Assembly: GCA_019419505.1 (NCBI GenBank)
Contig: DXZS01000017.1
Coordinates: forward strand, 62,001-126,000
Length of the DNA stretch: 64,000 nt
From: Collinsella sp.
GTDB taxonomy: Bacteria; Actinomycetota; Coriobacteriia; Coriobacteriales; Coriobacteriaceae
Reading direction: 5' to 3'
The notes below the pieces were generated by a model, which was not told where the DNA came from, searched no databases, and was given only the letters and a program-made list of their open reading frames with translations. The translations under genes were made by a program, and so were the position numbers. Each line of letters opens with the position of its first letter. Positions within the stretch are counted from its first letter, which is position 1. Of the stretch, positions 7,933 through 16,904 are shown piece after piece.

Positions 7933-8090
7933 GCGGCGGTTTGTCTCGATCTATAACAGTAACTCGGCAAAATTGGACTTAGATGTTACAGATTGAGACA
8001 AAGAGCTGGTGCCGTTCGGGAACGTCTCGATCTGTAACATCTGGAGCCGATATTGCCGTCTAGATGTTACAGATTAAGACAAACCGCCGC
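7933..8090. repeat. Palindromic element built of four alternating 19-mers
   Basis: Most of the 391-bp spacer between hicA and the protease gene. The 19-mer TTTGTCTCGATCTATAACA or close variants occurs at 7940-7958 (+), 7984-8002 (-), 8022-8040 (+) and 8065-8083 (-). Outer GCGGCGG/CCGCCGC arms close the whole unit. Each neighbouring +/- pair can form its own hairpin. No ORF is present. Confidence 0.75.
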
Positions 8091-8123
8091 GGTGGGCTGC
8101 GCCGCCTCGCCCAAGCCGCAAAA

Positions 8124-8162
8124 AAAGGTAGATTTCCGGGCATGTCCCAAAAATCTACCTTT
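8124..8162 (-). terminator. Terminator of the M16C protease gene
   Basis: AAAGGTAGATTT pairs with AAATCTACCTTT. On the minus strand the hairpin is followed by a T run and lies just after the protease stop codon. Confidence 0.85.
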
Positions 8163-8167
8163 GTGCG

Positions 8168-11100
8168 TTAGCCCAGCAGGTCGATGACGTTAAAGCCGGC
8201 GTTGCTCTTGGCGATGACTCCGCGGCTGCCAAAGACGCAGGTGGGCGACTCGGCTGCGATGCGCGTCACGTCGGCGCCGAGCGAGCGCAGCTCAACGGGC
8301 GTGGCGGCGAGCATCTGGGCGCGACGCTCCTCGCGCGCATGCGGATCGAGCCCGGCCAGGTAGGTCGTGTTGCGGCGCTTGGTGAGCGCGTACGGCTTCA
8401 CTGGCGCGTCCATACCGCTCACACAGCTCACGATAAAGCCCTCAAAGGCGGCCTCGTCAGGCTCAAAGCTGCCGAGCCATTCGCCTGCGCGCGCCACGCG
8501 CTCAATCGAGGGGTCGATTGCCGGGTCGCGGTAGGTGTAGAACGCCGTCTGACGCTCACCGGCCGCGCGGAATCCGCAGCCGTACGCACCGCCCTTAACG
8601 CGGATCTCGTTCCACAGGTAGTCGTAGGAGAGCGCGTTGGCGGCAACCGCCCAGGCGCCCGTCACGTCAATGCCCAGGCGACGCGGGTCGCACGCGCTTG
8701 CCGCAAAGCAGATGTCACTGGGGATGACAAAGGCCTCGTGGCAGTCGCGCGGCGTCGGCACCACGAGCGCGTTGCGGCCGGCATCGGTGCTGTCGCCAGC
8801 GCCCAGCCCCAGGTCGCCAGCAGCATTCCAGTACGCGTCAAAGTCCTCGTTGCTGCCGGTAAAGCTCGCCATGCAGCCATCGGCCACAAAGATGCGCTCC
8901 GCCAGCTCGGCAAGCTTGGTACGCAGCCCGTCCACGCGCTCGTCAAAGTGCTCGAGCAGATCGCGCAGGAACAGGTAGAAATCCACGCCCGAAAGCTGCT
9001 CGCGCACCACGGCCGAAGGCGAGCTGTAGCTCATCGCGCGACCGAGCGCCGCCGAGTGGCCGTTGTTGATAAAGCCCTGCTCAAGCCCAATGCGAATCTG
9101 CGTGAGCACGTCGCGCATGCGGTCGGCATCGGCATCTGCCAAAAGCGTGCTCGACCACACCTCGCGCGGCAGGCTCGCCAGCGCATCGATCTTCTCGGAC
9201 AGGGCGCCGGCGCTCACCAGCAGGTAGGGGCGCACGCCGTCCACGTCGGGCTGGGTCATGACTTCGGTCGTAAAGCTCAAAAAGCCCAGTTTGCCGGCGA
9301 GCAAGTTGTCGAGCTCCTCGGCCGAGTGCTCGCTCGTGGGCAGCTGTTTGAGCAGGCGGCAGAGCAGCGTCACATAGGGCAGGTCTTCAAACGCGACGCA
9401 GCTCAGGTCGAAATACTGCATGGCGTAGGCCAGGCGGTTGGTGGGGATGTCGTGGCGCAGGCAGGGGATGGGCGCAGTCGTGTCTACGACCAGCGGAGGC
9501 TCGGGGCGCGCCTCGCCAATGTCGGACACGCGCAGGCGCGGCAGCGTGGCCTTGGCCTCGGGCGTGTCCTCGGCCTCCTGCGCGGCACGCAGCGCAGCTG
9601 TGCGCTCGACCACGTCGGCCAGCTCGGCATCGGTCATGGCATCGCGCTTGGCTGCCAGCTCGGCGGCCTCGGCGATCTCCGCGCCCTCGGCGGCGTCCAC
9701 CGGCACCAGCTCGACCAGTGCCATGTGGTCGTTTTCCAGCACGAGCTCGCGCAGCAGGTCCTCAAAATAGCTGCCGTCCAGCTCGCCACGCAGCTCCTCG
9801 TACACCGGGCCGTACTTGAGTGCCAGCGTCGCGGCGTCGTCATCGTAGAGCCATGTGCTCAGCGCGTCGCACGCAATGGCCACGCCGTCGGCGATACCGT
9901 AGTCGCGCTGGCGCAGGTCGTATTCGTTGCTGCTGATGATGGCTTCCAGGCGCTCGCGCGGAACGCCATGCTCGCATAGGTCGCGGCAGGCGTCCTGGAA
10001 CACGCGACGCAGCTCGCGCGCCACGCCGGGCTGCGCGTTTTGCAGCATGATGAGCTCGTAGGGCTGCAGGCTCTCGGCCGCGGTGTAGCTCACCACGTTG
10101 CCGCCCAGGCCGGCGGCCAGAATGGCCTTCTTAACCGGCGCTTCGTTGGAACCCAGCAGTGCTTCAAACAGGATATCCGCCGCGATCGTGCGTTTGCGGT
10201 CGAGCGCGCTGCCCAGCACCAGGCCCAAGCCCACCAGGGCGTTCTCGGGTGTAGTGGCCATCTCGACGCGCTTGTACTCGCAGGTCACGGGTGCCTGCAC
10301 GCGCAGCGGATTGGGCGCCAGCGCGGACGGGTCCTCGCCGGCGGCAACGGCGGCGTCCATGCGGCGGCTCGCGGCACTCGACTGCGACAGATAACGCTCG
10401 TCCAAAAAGGCCAGGGCGCGGTCCACGTCCAGGTCGCCGTAGAGCGTTATATAGGAGTTGGAAGGATTGTAGTGGCGTGCGTGCGTATCCAGGAACTGCT
10501 CGTAGGTGAGCGCGGGAATCGCACGCGGGTCGCCGCCGCTCTCGTGCGCATAGGCGGTGTCGGGATAGAGCGCGGCGTTGACAGCATCGTCCAGCACGCT
10601 CATGGGATCGGACAGCGCGCCCTTCATCTCGTTGAACACCACGCCGTTATAGCGCAGGGTGCCCTCGCGCAGGCTCGCGGAGCCGCCCTCGCCATCGCCC
10701 TCGGCGTCCTCCGGCAGGTCCAGCTCGTAGTGCCAGCCCTCCTGCTCAAAAATGGTGGACTTGGTGTAGATGGCCGGGTTGAACACCGCGTCCAGATACA
10801 CGTCCATCAGGTTGTACAGATCCTGCTCGTTGGTGGTGGCAACGGGGTAGATGGTCTTGTCGGGGTAGGTCATGGCGTTGAGGAACGTCTGCATGGAGCT
10901 CTTGATCAGGTCGACAAACGGCTCCTTGACGGGGAACTTGGCCGATCCGCACAGCACCGAGTGCTCAAGAATATGGAACACGCCGGTGGAATCGGCCGGC
11001 GGCGTCTTAAAGCCAATGGCAAAGGCCTTGTTTTCGTCGTCGCACACCAGGTACAGCAGGCGAGCGCCCGAGGCGGTGTGGCGCAGCACGTAGGCGTCCG

Positions 11101-11212
11101 AGTCGAGCTCGGGCACGGTCTCGCAGCGCTCGACGGTAAAGCCGTGGCAGGTAGTGCCGGGCACCAGCAGCGCGGCAGCAGCGGCACGCGGGTCGGTTGA
11201 GGTAGTGGGCAT
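8168..11212 (-). CDS. M16C family zinc metallopeptidase (PreP/insulinase-like)
   Basis: A 1014-residue peptidase of the presequence-protease branch. The inverted zinc motif HILEH (HxxEH) is near residue 95 in GVFHILEHSVLCGS. It is followed by VKEPFVDLIKSSMQTFLNAMTYPDKTIYPVATTN, which here is noted only as the conserved segment after the zinc site (key words FLNAMTYPDKT). Two M16 half-domains plus an M16C-associated linker account for the length. No signal peptide is seen, so it should be cytoplasmic and degrade peptides. The start at 11212 has AGGAG 8 nt upstream; the longer frame from 11275 lacks a site. The gene is isolated, with a terminator after it and a repeat region before it. Confidence 0.9.
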   Translation of the reverse strand: MPTTSTDPRAAAAALLVPGTTCHGFTVERCETVPELDSDAYVLRHTASGARLLYLVCDDENKAFAIGFKTPPADSTGVFHILEHSVLCGSAKFPVKEPFVDLIKSSMQTFLNAMTYPDKTIYPVATTNEQDLYNLMDVYLDAVFNPAIYTKSTIFEQEGWHYELDLPEDAEGDGEGGSASLREGTLRYNGVVFNEMKGALSDPMSVLDDAVNAALYPDTAYAHESGGDPRAIPALTYEQFLDTHARHYNPSNSYITLYGDLDVDRALAFLDERYLSQSSAASRRMDAAVAAGEDPSALAPNPLRVQAPVTCEYKRVEMATTPENALVGLGLVLGSALDRKRTIAADILFEALLGSNEAPVKKAILAAGLGGNVVSYTAAESLQPYELIMLQNAQPGVARELRRVFQDACRDLCEHGVPRERLEAIISSNEYDLRQRDYGIADGVAIACDALSTWLYDDDAATLALKYGPVYEELRGELDGSYFEDLLRELVLENDHMALVELVPVDAAEGAEIAEAAELAAKRDAMTDAELADVVERTAALRAAQEAEDTPEAKATLPRLRVSDIGEARPEPPLVVDTTAPIPCLRHDIPTNRLAYAMQYFDLSCVAFEDLPYVTLLCRLLKQLPTSEHSAEELDNLLAGKLGFLSFTTEVMTQPDVDGVRPYLLVSAGALSEKIDALASLPREVWSSTLLADADADRMRDVLTQIRIGLEQGFINNGHSAALGRAMSYSSPSAVVREQLSGVDFYLFLRDLLEHFDERVDGLRTKLAELAERIFVADGCMASFTGSNEDFDAYWNAAGDLGLGAGDSTDAGRNALVVPTPRDCHEAFVIPSDICFAASACDPRRLGIDVTGAWAVAANALSYDYLWNEIRVKGGAYGCGFRAAGERQTAFYTYRDPAIDPSIERVARAGEWLGSFEPDEAAFEGFIVSCVSGMDAPVKPYALTKRRNTTYLAGLDPHAREERRAQMLAATPVELRSLGADVTRIAAESPTCVFGSRGVIAKSNAGFNVIDLLG

Positions 11213-11301
11213 ATGCAGTCTCCTTTGGCGCCCCAGCGGGGGCGAATCGAGTCGAATCCTCGAGAGTATACCCATATGGGGCCCTCGACCAATCTACCGG
11301 A

Positions 11302-11447
11302 TGAGCGTGGATTTTCGGACACACGAGCGTGGAAAATCGGACGCTCGCCGAATGACAGTGGATTTCTGGACGGAATTAGCCTCAAAACGCCCAAAAACCG
11401 TCCAAATATCCACGCTCATTTTCCGACCGTCCAAAAATCCACACTCA
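11302..11447. repeat. Palindromic element built of five 19-mers
   Basis: TGAGCGTGGATTTTCGGAC-like 19-mers lie at 11302-11320, 11324-11342 and 11353-11371 (plus strand), then inverted at 11400-11418 and 11429-11447. All share GTGGA and GGAC. The block is non-coding and lies between the divergent protease and AlbA_2 genes. It is built on the same principle as 7933-8090 but from a different unit. Confidence 0.75.
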
Positions 11448-11449
11448 CG

Positions 11450-11689
11450 TATCTCTCATCTCTCACTCATCTCTAATACGAGAGATAACAGAAAGACGAG
11501 AGATAATTATGAGAGATAACTGAACAGAATAGAGAAAAAGCAATCATGATATTGTTTCAATATCGATTGTTCTACCAGCAAAAACGTGTTTAAATGAAGC
11601 AACTAGCAGACATCCTATCTCTCATCTCTCACTCATCTTTAATATGAGAGATAACAGAAAGATGAGAGATACTTATGAGAGATAACCGA
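11450..11689. repeat. Two 74-bp direct repeats with clustered TATCTCTC/GAGAGATA motifs
   Basis: Copies at 11450-11523 and 11616-11689 are nearly identical, with a period of 166 bp. Each carries TATCTCTC followed by three GAGAGATA boxes. The intervening 92 bp are AT-rich. The second copy ends about 60 bp before the AlbA_2 gene, so it probably overlaps its promoter. It may be an operator array or the remnant of a duplicated promoter. Confidence 0.75.
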
Positions 11690-11746
11690 GAGATGAGAAG
11701 TGTCCGTCTGGGGCACACCCGCAGGATCGAGCGAAAGGACGTGCAG

Positions 11747-13213
11747 ATGAACGAAAACGAGCTGGTCGGTCTGCTCGAGTCTTTAAGGCGGATGGGCTCG
11801 GATGACCTTAGCGTCGAAGTGAAAGAGAGCGCCACGACGCTTTCCCGCGACGTATGGGAAACGGTCAGCGCTTTCGCAAACACCGCCGGCGGCATCATCG
11901 TACTCGGAGTGAGCGAGCGCGCGGGTTTTGTCCCAGTTGCAAACTTTGAGACCGAGAAAGTGCTCAACCAATTCGTGGCGGGCATGGGCGATGCTGGCGG
12001 TCGCGGAAAGCTGGCCAATCCGCCCAAATACACCATTGAGCGCGTGGGGCTTCGGGGTACCGTTGTTCTCGTTATCACGATTGAGGAGCTCGACCCGTCG
12101 AGCAAGCCTTGCTATGTAATAGAGCGGGGCGCCCAGGGCGGCAGCTACAAGCGCGTCGATGACAAAGACGTGCCCCTTTCGCCGACCGAGGTTTTGGCAC
12201 TGTCGTCATATGAACGGACGAGTCCTAGCGATCGCGATGCGGTGCCCGGCACGAGTGTGGGCGATCTCGACGAGTCGCTGGTCGACCGCACGATAGAGCG
12301 TGCCTATTCGTTGACGCCTCGAGCGATGCGCGGTGCGGCGGATAAGAAGACAAAGATGGAGCGTCTGAATTTCCTCGACTTCCAGGGCAATGTTACCAAG
12401 GCCGGCCTCCTTGCCGCGGGCGTTTACCCTCAGCAGTTCTATCCCAAGCTCTTCATTGATGTGGCTGTCCACGTGGGAACTCAAAAGGGAGCTGCGGGGC
12501 CACTAAGGTTTATGGACCGCACAATCTGCGAGGGAACGTTGGGCGAGATGATCTCGGATGCTGTCGCGGTCGTCGCCAAGAATTTGCGGCGAACCTCGAC
12601 CGTCCAAGGCGTCTCGCGTGTCGACTCGCTGGAGATTCCCGAGGAGGTCCTGCGCGAGGCAGTCGCCAACGCGGTTATCCACAGGGAATACGGGGATCGG
12701 TTCTGTGGGCAATCGATCGCCGTCGACGTTTTTAACGACCGCATCGAGGTGACGAATCCCGGCGGCCTTTATGGAGGGAAGACTCGCGAGAACTTGTTTG
12801 ACGGCAGCTCCCGATGCCGTAATGCAACGCTCGTGAAACTCATGTCGATTGTTCCACTGCCGGATGGCGCAGGCTTGCCGGCTGAGGGAAATGGCTCGGG
12901 CATCCCGATGATGATCGATGCCATGCGCGCGCATGGTCTGGTAGAGCCCCTGTTCTGCCCGGGGTTCGATCGGTTCAAGGTCGTACTTTACCGTTCAAAG
13001 ATCGAGCCGGTCGATCATGGCGGGGACTTGATTATGACGGCACTCAAGCGCTACGGCGAATTGGGGACGCGCGAACTGGCGGAGCGCACGGGACTCACGG
13101 TTTCCCAGGTTAGGGCACGCGTCAATGCACTCATTGCGCAGGGTGAGCTTGAGCCGACGGCGCCGTCGACAAGCCGCAACCGCAAATATCGACTGTCAGA
13201 GCGCGTGGAATAA
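11747..13213 (+). CDS. AlbA_2/Schlafen-like domain ATP-binding regulator
   Basis: A 488-residue protein of the AlbA_2-HATPase-wHTH class, often annotated as an ATP-binding or transcriptional regulator. The N-terminal AlbA_2 (divergent AAA_4) domain has EVKESATTLSRDVWETVSAFANTAGG and later YVIERGAQGGSYKR. The middle holds a HATPase_c_4-like module (EAVANAVIHREYGD ... GNGSGIPMM). The C-terminus has a winged helix (RELAERTGLTVSQVRARVNALIAQGEL). The start at 11747 follows GAAAGGACG; an in-frame ATG at 11675 lies inside the upstream repeat. The exact role is unknown. Its position beside a restriction-modification system and behind the GAGAGATA array suggests an autoregulated accessory gene. Confidence 0.8.
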   Translation: MNENELVGLLESLRRMGSDDLSVEVKESATTLSRDVWETVSAFANTAGGIIVLGVSERAGFVPVANFETEKVLNQFVAGMGDAGGRGKLANPPKYTIERVGLRGTVVLVITIEELDPSSKPCYVIERGAQGGSYKRVDDKDVPLSPTEVLALSSYERTSPSDRDAVPGTSVGDLDESLVDRTIERAYSLTPRAMRGAADKKTKMERLNFLDFQGNVTKAGLLAAGVYPQQFYPKLFIDVAVHVGTQKGAAGPLRFMDRTICEGTLGEMISDAVAVVAKNLRRTSTVQGVSRVDSLEIPEEVLREAVANAVIHREYGDRFCGQSIAVDVFNDRIEVTNPGGLYGGKTRENLFDGSSRCRNATLVKLMSIVPLPDGAGLPAEGNGSGIPMMIDAMRAHGLVEPLFCPGFDRFKVVLYRSKIEPVDHGGDLIMTALKRYGELGTRELAERTGLTVSQVRARVNALIAQGELEPTAPSTSRNRKYRLSERVE

Positions 13214-13313
13214 ATGCGTTAGTGGACGAGGCGACCCATTAATCGACTCTCGATTGGCGCCCACTAAGGTAAAGCAGTTGTTGCCCAGTCGACGGTGATG
13301 CTGAAGACTCGGC

Positions 13314-13805
13314 TTACGCCGGCATGGCCCCGAACTCGTCCATCAAGAACAGCCTAAGAACCAGCTTGATGACATATCCCGGTTTGACTTCTGCCGCGTC
13401 AAAGACGTGGCGCTCGGCGAGCTCGCTGCAGTATGCATAGATGTCGCGGATAAGGTCCGCGCCCGAAAGCGTAAACATGTAGCCTGCGTCCGAAAGCGCA
13501 TTGGGTGCGGCGGGCAACTTGGCCATGTGGCAGAACGTTTGCAGGTCGGGCGCCATAACATTCTGGTAGTCGAGGTGGCTGCCGTCTTCTTGCGCGGCGA
13601 ATTCCAGCTGGCGTACTCGATCAAGCGCCGCTGCCAGCACAAAGCTCGGTGTGGGAGCATTGACGTCCTCCGTGCTCGCCACAAGCCTGCCCGCCGCCTG
13701 CGTGACAAGCCAAGCGACCTCGCGCTGGCAACGCACGGCCTTGCGCGTAACCGGCTTGATGGACGAAGAAGAAACGCTCCCCTTAGGCGGATTCGAAGCA
13801 GCCAT
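13314..13805 (-). CDS. Hypothetical protein (163 aa)
   Basis: I do not recognise this protein. It is soluble and mostly helical, with no signal peptide. Residues 1-20 are Ser/Lys/Pro rich. The core contains REVAWLVTQAAGRLVAS, AAALDRVRQLEFAAQ and a C-terminal KLVLRLFLMDEFGAM. The start at 13805 has GGGAGGG 8 nt upstream; the longer open frame to 14114 is not supported and would run into the methylase gene. It lies downstream of the methyltransferase on the same strand with a 125-bp gap, so it may be part of that cassette. Confidence 0.65.
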   Translation of the reverse strand: MAASNPPKGSVSSSSIKPVTRKAVRCQREVAWLVTQAAGRLVASTEDVNAPTPSFVLAAALDRVRQLEFAAQEDGSHLDYQNVMAPDLQTFCHMAKLPAAPNALSDAGYMFTLSGADLIRDIYAYCSELAERHVFDAAEVKPGYVIKLVLRLFLMDEFGAMPA

Positions 13806-13930
13806 AAGACCCTCCCATGAACAATCCGGTCCAACGAGCCCGGATGAAACACGTGCTACATCAGTATACAGGGGAGTGGGATGGAAAAATGGAGTCGACA
13901 GCGTGAACTGCCGGCTCCGGATTGCTTGCC

Positions 13931-15193
13931 TTAGAGGCCGTACACTTCGACCATAGCTTCGCCAATGCGATGGGGCACGCCAGTGACGAGCGCGTTGCCC
14001 ATGCAGAAAGCTCGATTGCCGTCGGTCATACCAGTATCCGTCCAGCCCTTGGGGAATCCTTGGAGCTGATCGAGCTCGTCGGGAACGAGGCGGCGGAAAC
14101 GGCCGTCGGGGCACTCGATAACATGCTTAAATCGGCTGGCGCCCGTACCGCCTTCGCCCGTGAGAATGGTGCGGCTCGGTTTGTCGGTGGCATCCGGGAA
14201 GCTCATGGCACCCTCGGAATACGTGTACGTAAAGCCCGTCTTTTTGTTGGTGCGTTCTTCGCGCTTGCTGCCCTTGAGGTAGCGCCAGTCGGGAAGCTTC
14301 TCGTCGGAGATGTAGAACTGCTCCGGAACATACTCCTCATTAACAAGTACATCGCCAAGCACACGGCGCTCGCCGTGATAATCCTCAACGAAGTCGCAGG
14401 TCAAAACATGGCAGCCCTGCATGACACCGGCATTCTTGAACTGAGATGTCTTTTGACCAACGCCAAAACGAGTCGAGTTCTCGTAAGGATCGGGCAGGAC
14501 ATCGAGCTCGGCCATTTCGTCAGGGTAGATGGCGGGGAAGGCCTTCGCCATGACGCCGTTGCGCATGCGGTCAACGAGATCGACCTTGCCGGCGTTCTTC
14601 TCGCAGAAGATATAAACGCGCTTGCGGCGCTGGGGAAAACCATATTCCGCGGAGTTGACCACGCGCCATTCGACCGTGTAATCGAGGTCGGCAAGGCAGC
14701 TTAGGATGATGGCGAAGTCGCGACCGCGCTGAGACGCGGGCGACTTGAGCAGACGATCGACATTCTCAAAGAGACCGAAGCGCGGCTTCTTCATCTCGAG
14801 GAAGTGGTAGATGTCCCACCAAAGGACACCCTTCTTGCCCTCGATGCCATGTGCCTGGTTAAGCGGGCGAGCGACGGAGTAATCCTGGCAAGGGAAGCCG
14901 CCGACAACCATCTGGACGTCGGGGATTTCAACCTCTCCGGCTTCAGCCTGTTCCAGGACTTTATTGATATCTTCGTTGACTACGGAATCCTCGCCAAAGC
15001 GGTCCATATAGCAGCGTGCCGCGAACTGACGAGCCTTGGTTCCGGGCGGTTCCCACTGATTGGCCCAAATGGTGCGAAAGGGTCCGGCGGGCTTCATGTA
15101 GAAATCTGGATAACGAGGGTCAGCGTAGCCTTCGAGGCCCAAACGAAATCCGCCGACGCCAGCAAAAAGCTCGGCGATTTTGACCTCTGACAT
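13931..15193 (-). CDS. DNA (cytosine-5-)-methyltransferase of a type II restriction-modification system
   Basis: Transfers a methyl group from SAM to cytosine C5. The 420-residue protein has the ordered C5-MTase motifs. Motif I is LFAGVGG (9-15), motif IV is GGFPCQDYS with catalytic C102, and motif VI is FENVDRL (E143). Motif VIII is QRRKRVY (188-194), motif IX is RRLVPDELDQLQGFP and motif X is GNALVTGV. The target-recognition region lies between VIII and IX. The start at 15193 follows GGGGGAG. It is divergent from a Sau3AI-like endonuclease, so the expected product is GATm5C (inference). Confidence 0.93.
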   Translation of the reverse strand: MSEVKIAELFAGVGGFRLGLEGYADPRYPDFYMKPAGPFRTIWANQWEPPGTKARQFAARCYMDRFGEDSVVNEDINKVLEQAEAGEVEIPDVQMVVGGFPCQDYSVARPLNQAHGIEGKKGVLWWDIYHFLEMKKPRFGLFENVDRLLKSPASQRGRDFAIILSCLADLDYTVEWRVVNSAEYGFPQRRKRVYIFCEKNAGKVDLVDRMRNGVMAKAFPAIYPDEMAELDVLPDPYENSTRFGVGQKTSQFKNAGVMQGCHVLTCDFVEDYHGERRVLGDVLVNEEYVPEQFYISDEKLPDWRYLKGSKREERTNKKTGFTYTYSEGAMSFPDATDKPSRTILTGEGGTGASRFKHVIECPDGRFRRLVPDELDQLQGFPKGWTDTGMTDGNRAFCMGNALVTGVPHRIGEAMVEVYGL

Positions 15194-15255
15194 ACTCACT
15201 CCCCCAAATCGCTGCAAATGCAAAGATCAAGGGTACAGAAATCGGGTTGCAAATG

Positions 15256-15277
15256 GAAGATCCCTTAGGGGATCTTC
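15256..15277. promoter_or_regulatory. GATC-containing perfect hairpin in the R-M divergent promoter
   Basis: GAAGATCCC-TTAG-GGGATCTTC is a perfect 9-bp inverted repeat with a GATC in each arm. Two further GATC sites lie at 15225-15228 and 15314-15317. The 149-bp intergenic region thus holds four sites of the likely recognition sequence. Confidence 0.6.
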
Positions 15278-15342
15278 ACGGTATAACCCGAATTTACAGT
15301 AGCATACGTATTAGATCATGTCTTATTTCGAGAGGATTTGCC

Positions 15343-16848
15343 ATGTCCAAGAAGCACCTCGATTTCAAGCGCATGCTTGACGATACTGATTTTTCTGACC
15401 CCTCTAGCATCGAGCGGTATGCTGCCAATCTCGACGGGATGACGTTTCGCGATATTCTCGAGCTTGGCATTGCGCCGGAGGGGGAGAGCGCGCCTAAGGA
15501 CTTTGGATCCAAGAAGTACAAGGGCGGTATGGGAACCCTGATTGAGGAGCGTTACTTTGGCTACAAGGCCAACAGCGATGATCGGCCGGACTTTCCCGAG
15601 GCGGGCGTCGAGCTTAAGGCAACGTGTTTTGACGTACTTAAAGACGGTCGAAAATCTGCCGGCGAACGTCTTGTCTTGACGATGATTCCCTACGACCGTC
15701 CCGTTTCGCTCGACTATGACAATTCGCACCTTAAGACCAAGCTCAGCAATATCTTGTTGATTTATTACGGTCGAGATCGTTCCATCGATAAATACGACCA
15801 ACGCATTGAGCGCGCGGTCATGGTTCGCCTGCCCGAAGAGGATATGAAGATCATTCGCGCCGACTACGAAAAGATCATTTCGTACATTCAGGATGGTCGC
15901 GCGGACGAGCTATCGGAAGGAATGACCACCTACTTGGGTGCCTGCACAAAGGGCGCAACTGAAGCGACGATGTGGGTTGACCAATATTACGAGTACTTCA
16001 ATACCGATACGGGTGAGATTGAGCGCCATCGCGCAAAGCGTCGCGCCTTTTCCCTCAAGCGCTCGTATATGGACTATGTGCTTCATACCTACGTGCTCGG
16101 TGCCCCGCGCGTTGGCGAGAGTATCGTTCAAGCTGGCGATGAGTCCATTGATTTCGAAAGTTACGTAACTGGACTTATCGAGCGTCATTACGGTGAGACC
16201 GATCGCCAAATTGCCGAACAGTATGGACTAGCGTACACGGGCAATAAGGCGCAATGGACAACGCTCGTCTATCGTATGCTCGGAATCAAAAACAATGCTG
16301 CCGAGGAATTCGTCAAGGCAGGCATTTCCGTCCGAACCGTTCGAGTTAACAACAGGGGGCACATCGAGCAGGCTATGTCGTTCCCGCCGTTTGAGTTCAA
16401 GCGTTTGATTGAGGAAGACTGGGAAACGTCGCCTTTTCATGCGTGCCTTGAGACCAATCGCTTCTTCTTCGTTGTGTTTCGCGAGGACCACGATGGCGTG
16501 CTGCGTCTCGACCGTTGTTTGTTCTGGGCGATGGGAGAAAACGAAATCGAAGGTCCTGCGAAAGCTTGTTGGGATGAGACGCGAAAGGTAATACGTGAGG
16601 GCGTTGAGCTCAATCCGTATTGGGATGCGAGCGGAAAGCTCAAAGTGACTAACAATCTGCCCGGTATGGCGGACAACCCAATTGTTCACGTTCGCCCGCA
16701 TACGTCAAAAGCGGCTTACAAGTTTGCCGATGGAACAGAGATTGGTGACATCGCAAGGAATGCTTGCGAACTGCCCGACGGGCGCTGGATGACGAAGCAA
16801 TCGTTCTGGTTCAACAAGGGCTATCTGGAGCACATTCTGGGGCTGTAG
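15343..16848 (+). CDS. Sau3AI-family (MutH-like) type II restriction endonuclease
   Basis: A 501-residue endonuclease, close in length to Sau3AI (489). The N-terminal MutH-like domain carries IEERYFGYK and the catalytic D83-x6-E90-x-K92 triad in DFPEAGVELK, with the spacing seen in MutH. The C-terminal half is a second, MutH-like regulatory domain without an obvious triad, as in Sau3AI. Characterised relatives cleave GATC. The start at 15343 follows GAGAGGA; the frame is open back to 15247 but those codons overlap the regulatory hairpin. The cognate methylase is divergent. Codon use is less GC3-biased than in neighbouring housekeeping genes, consistent with acquisition. Confidence 0.92.
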   Translation: MSKKHLDFKRMLDDTDFSDPSSIERYAANLDGMTFRDILELGIAPEGESAPKDFGSKKYKGGMGTLIEERYFGYKANSDDRPDFPEAGVELKATCFDVLKDGRKSAGERLVLTMIPYDRPVSLDYDNSHLKTKLSNILLIYYGRDRSIDKYDQRIERAVMVRLPEEDMKIIRADYEKIISYIQDGRADELSEGMTTYLGACTKGATEATMWVDQYYEYFNTDTGEIERHRAKRRAFSLKRSYMDYVLHTYVLGAPRVGESIVQAGDESIDFESYVTGLIERHYGETDRQIAEQYGLAYTGNKAQWTTLVYRMLGIKNNAAEEFVKAGISVRTVRVNNRGHIEQAMSFPPFEFKRLIEEDWETSPFHACLETNRFFFVVFREDHDGVLRLDRCLFWAMGENEIEGPAKACWDETRKVIREGVELNPYWDASGKLKVTNNLPGMADNPIVHVRPHTSKAAYKFADGTEIGDIARNACELPDGRWMTKQSFWFNKGYLEHILGL

Positions 16849-16904
16849 CGTTTTGGGATTGTTTAACGATCGAGCTCCTGCTCCTCAATGCCTCGATGTC
16901 ATCT

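Noticed and set aside
8339..9979. 546-codon plus-strand open frame opposite the M16C protease
   Set aside because: It is an antisense shadow caused by high-GC codon bias; no ribosome site or recognisable domain, and the protease on the other strand has clear motifs.
11450..11689. Possible CRISPR array
   Set aside because: Only two long repeat copies with an unrelated 92-bp spacer and internal short boxes; no regular repeat-spacer structure and no cas genes.
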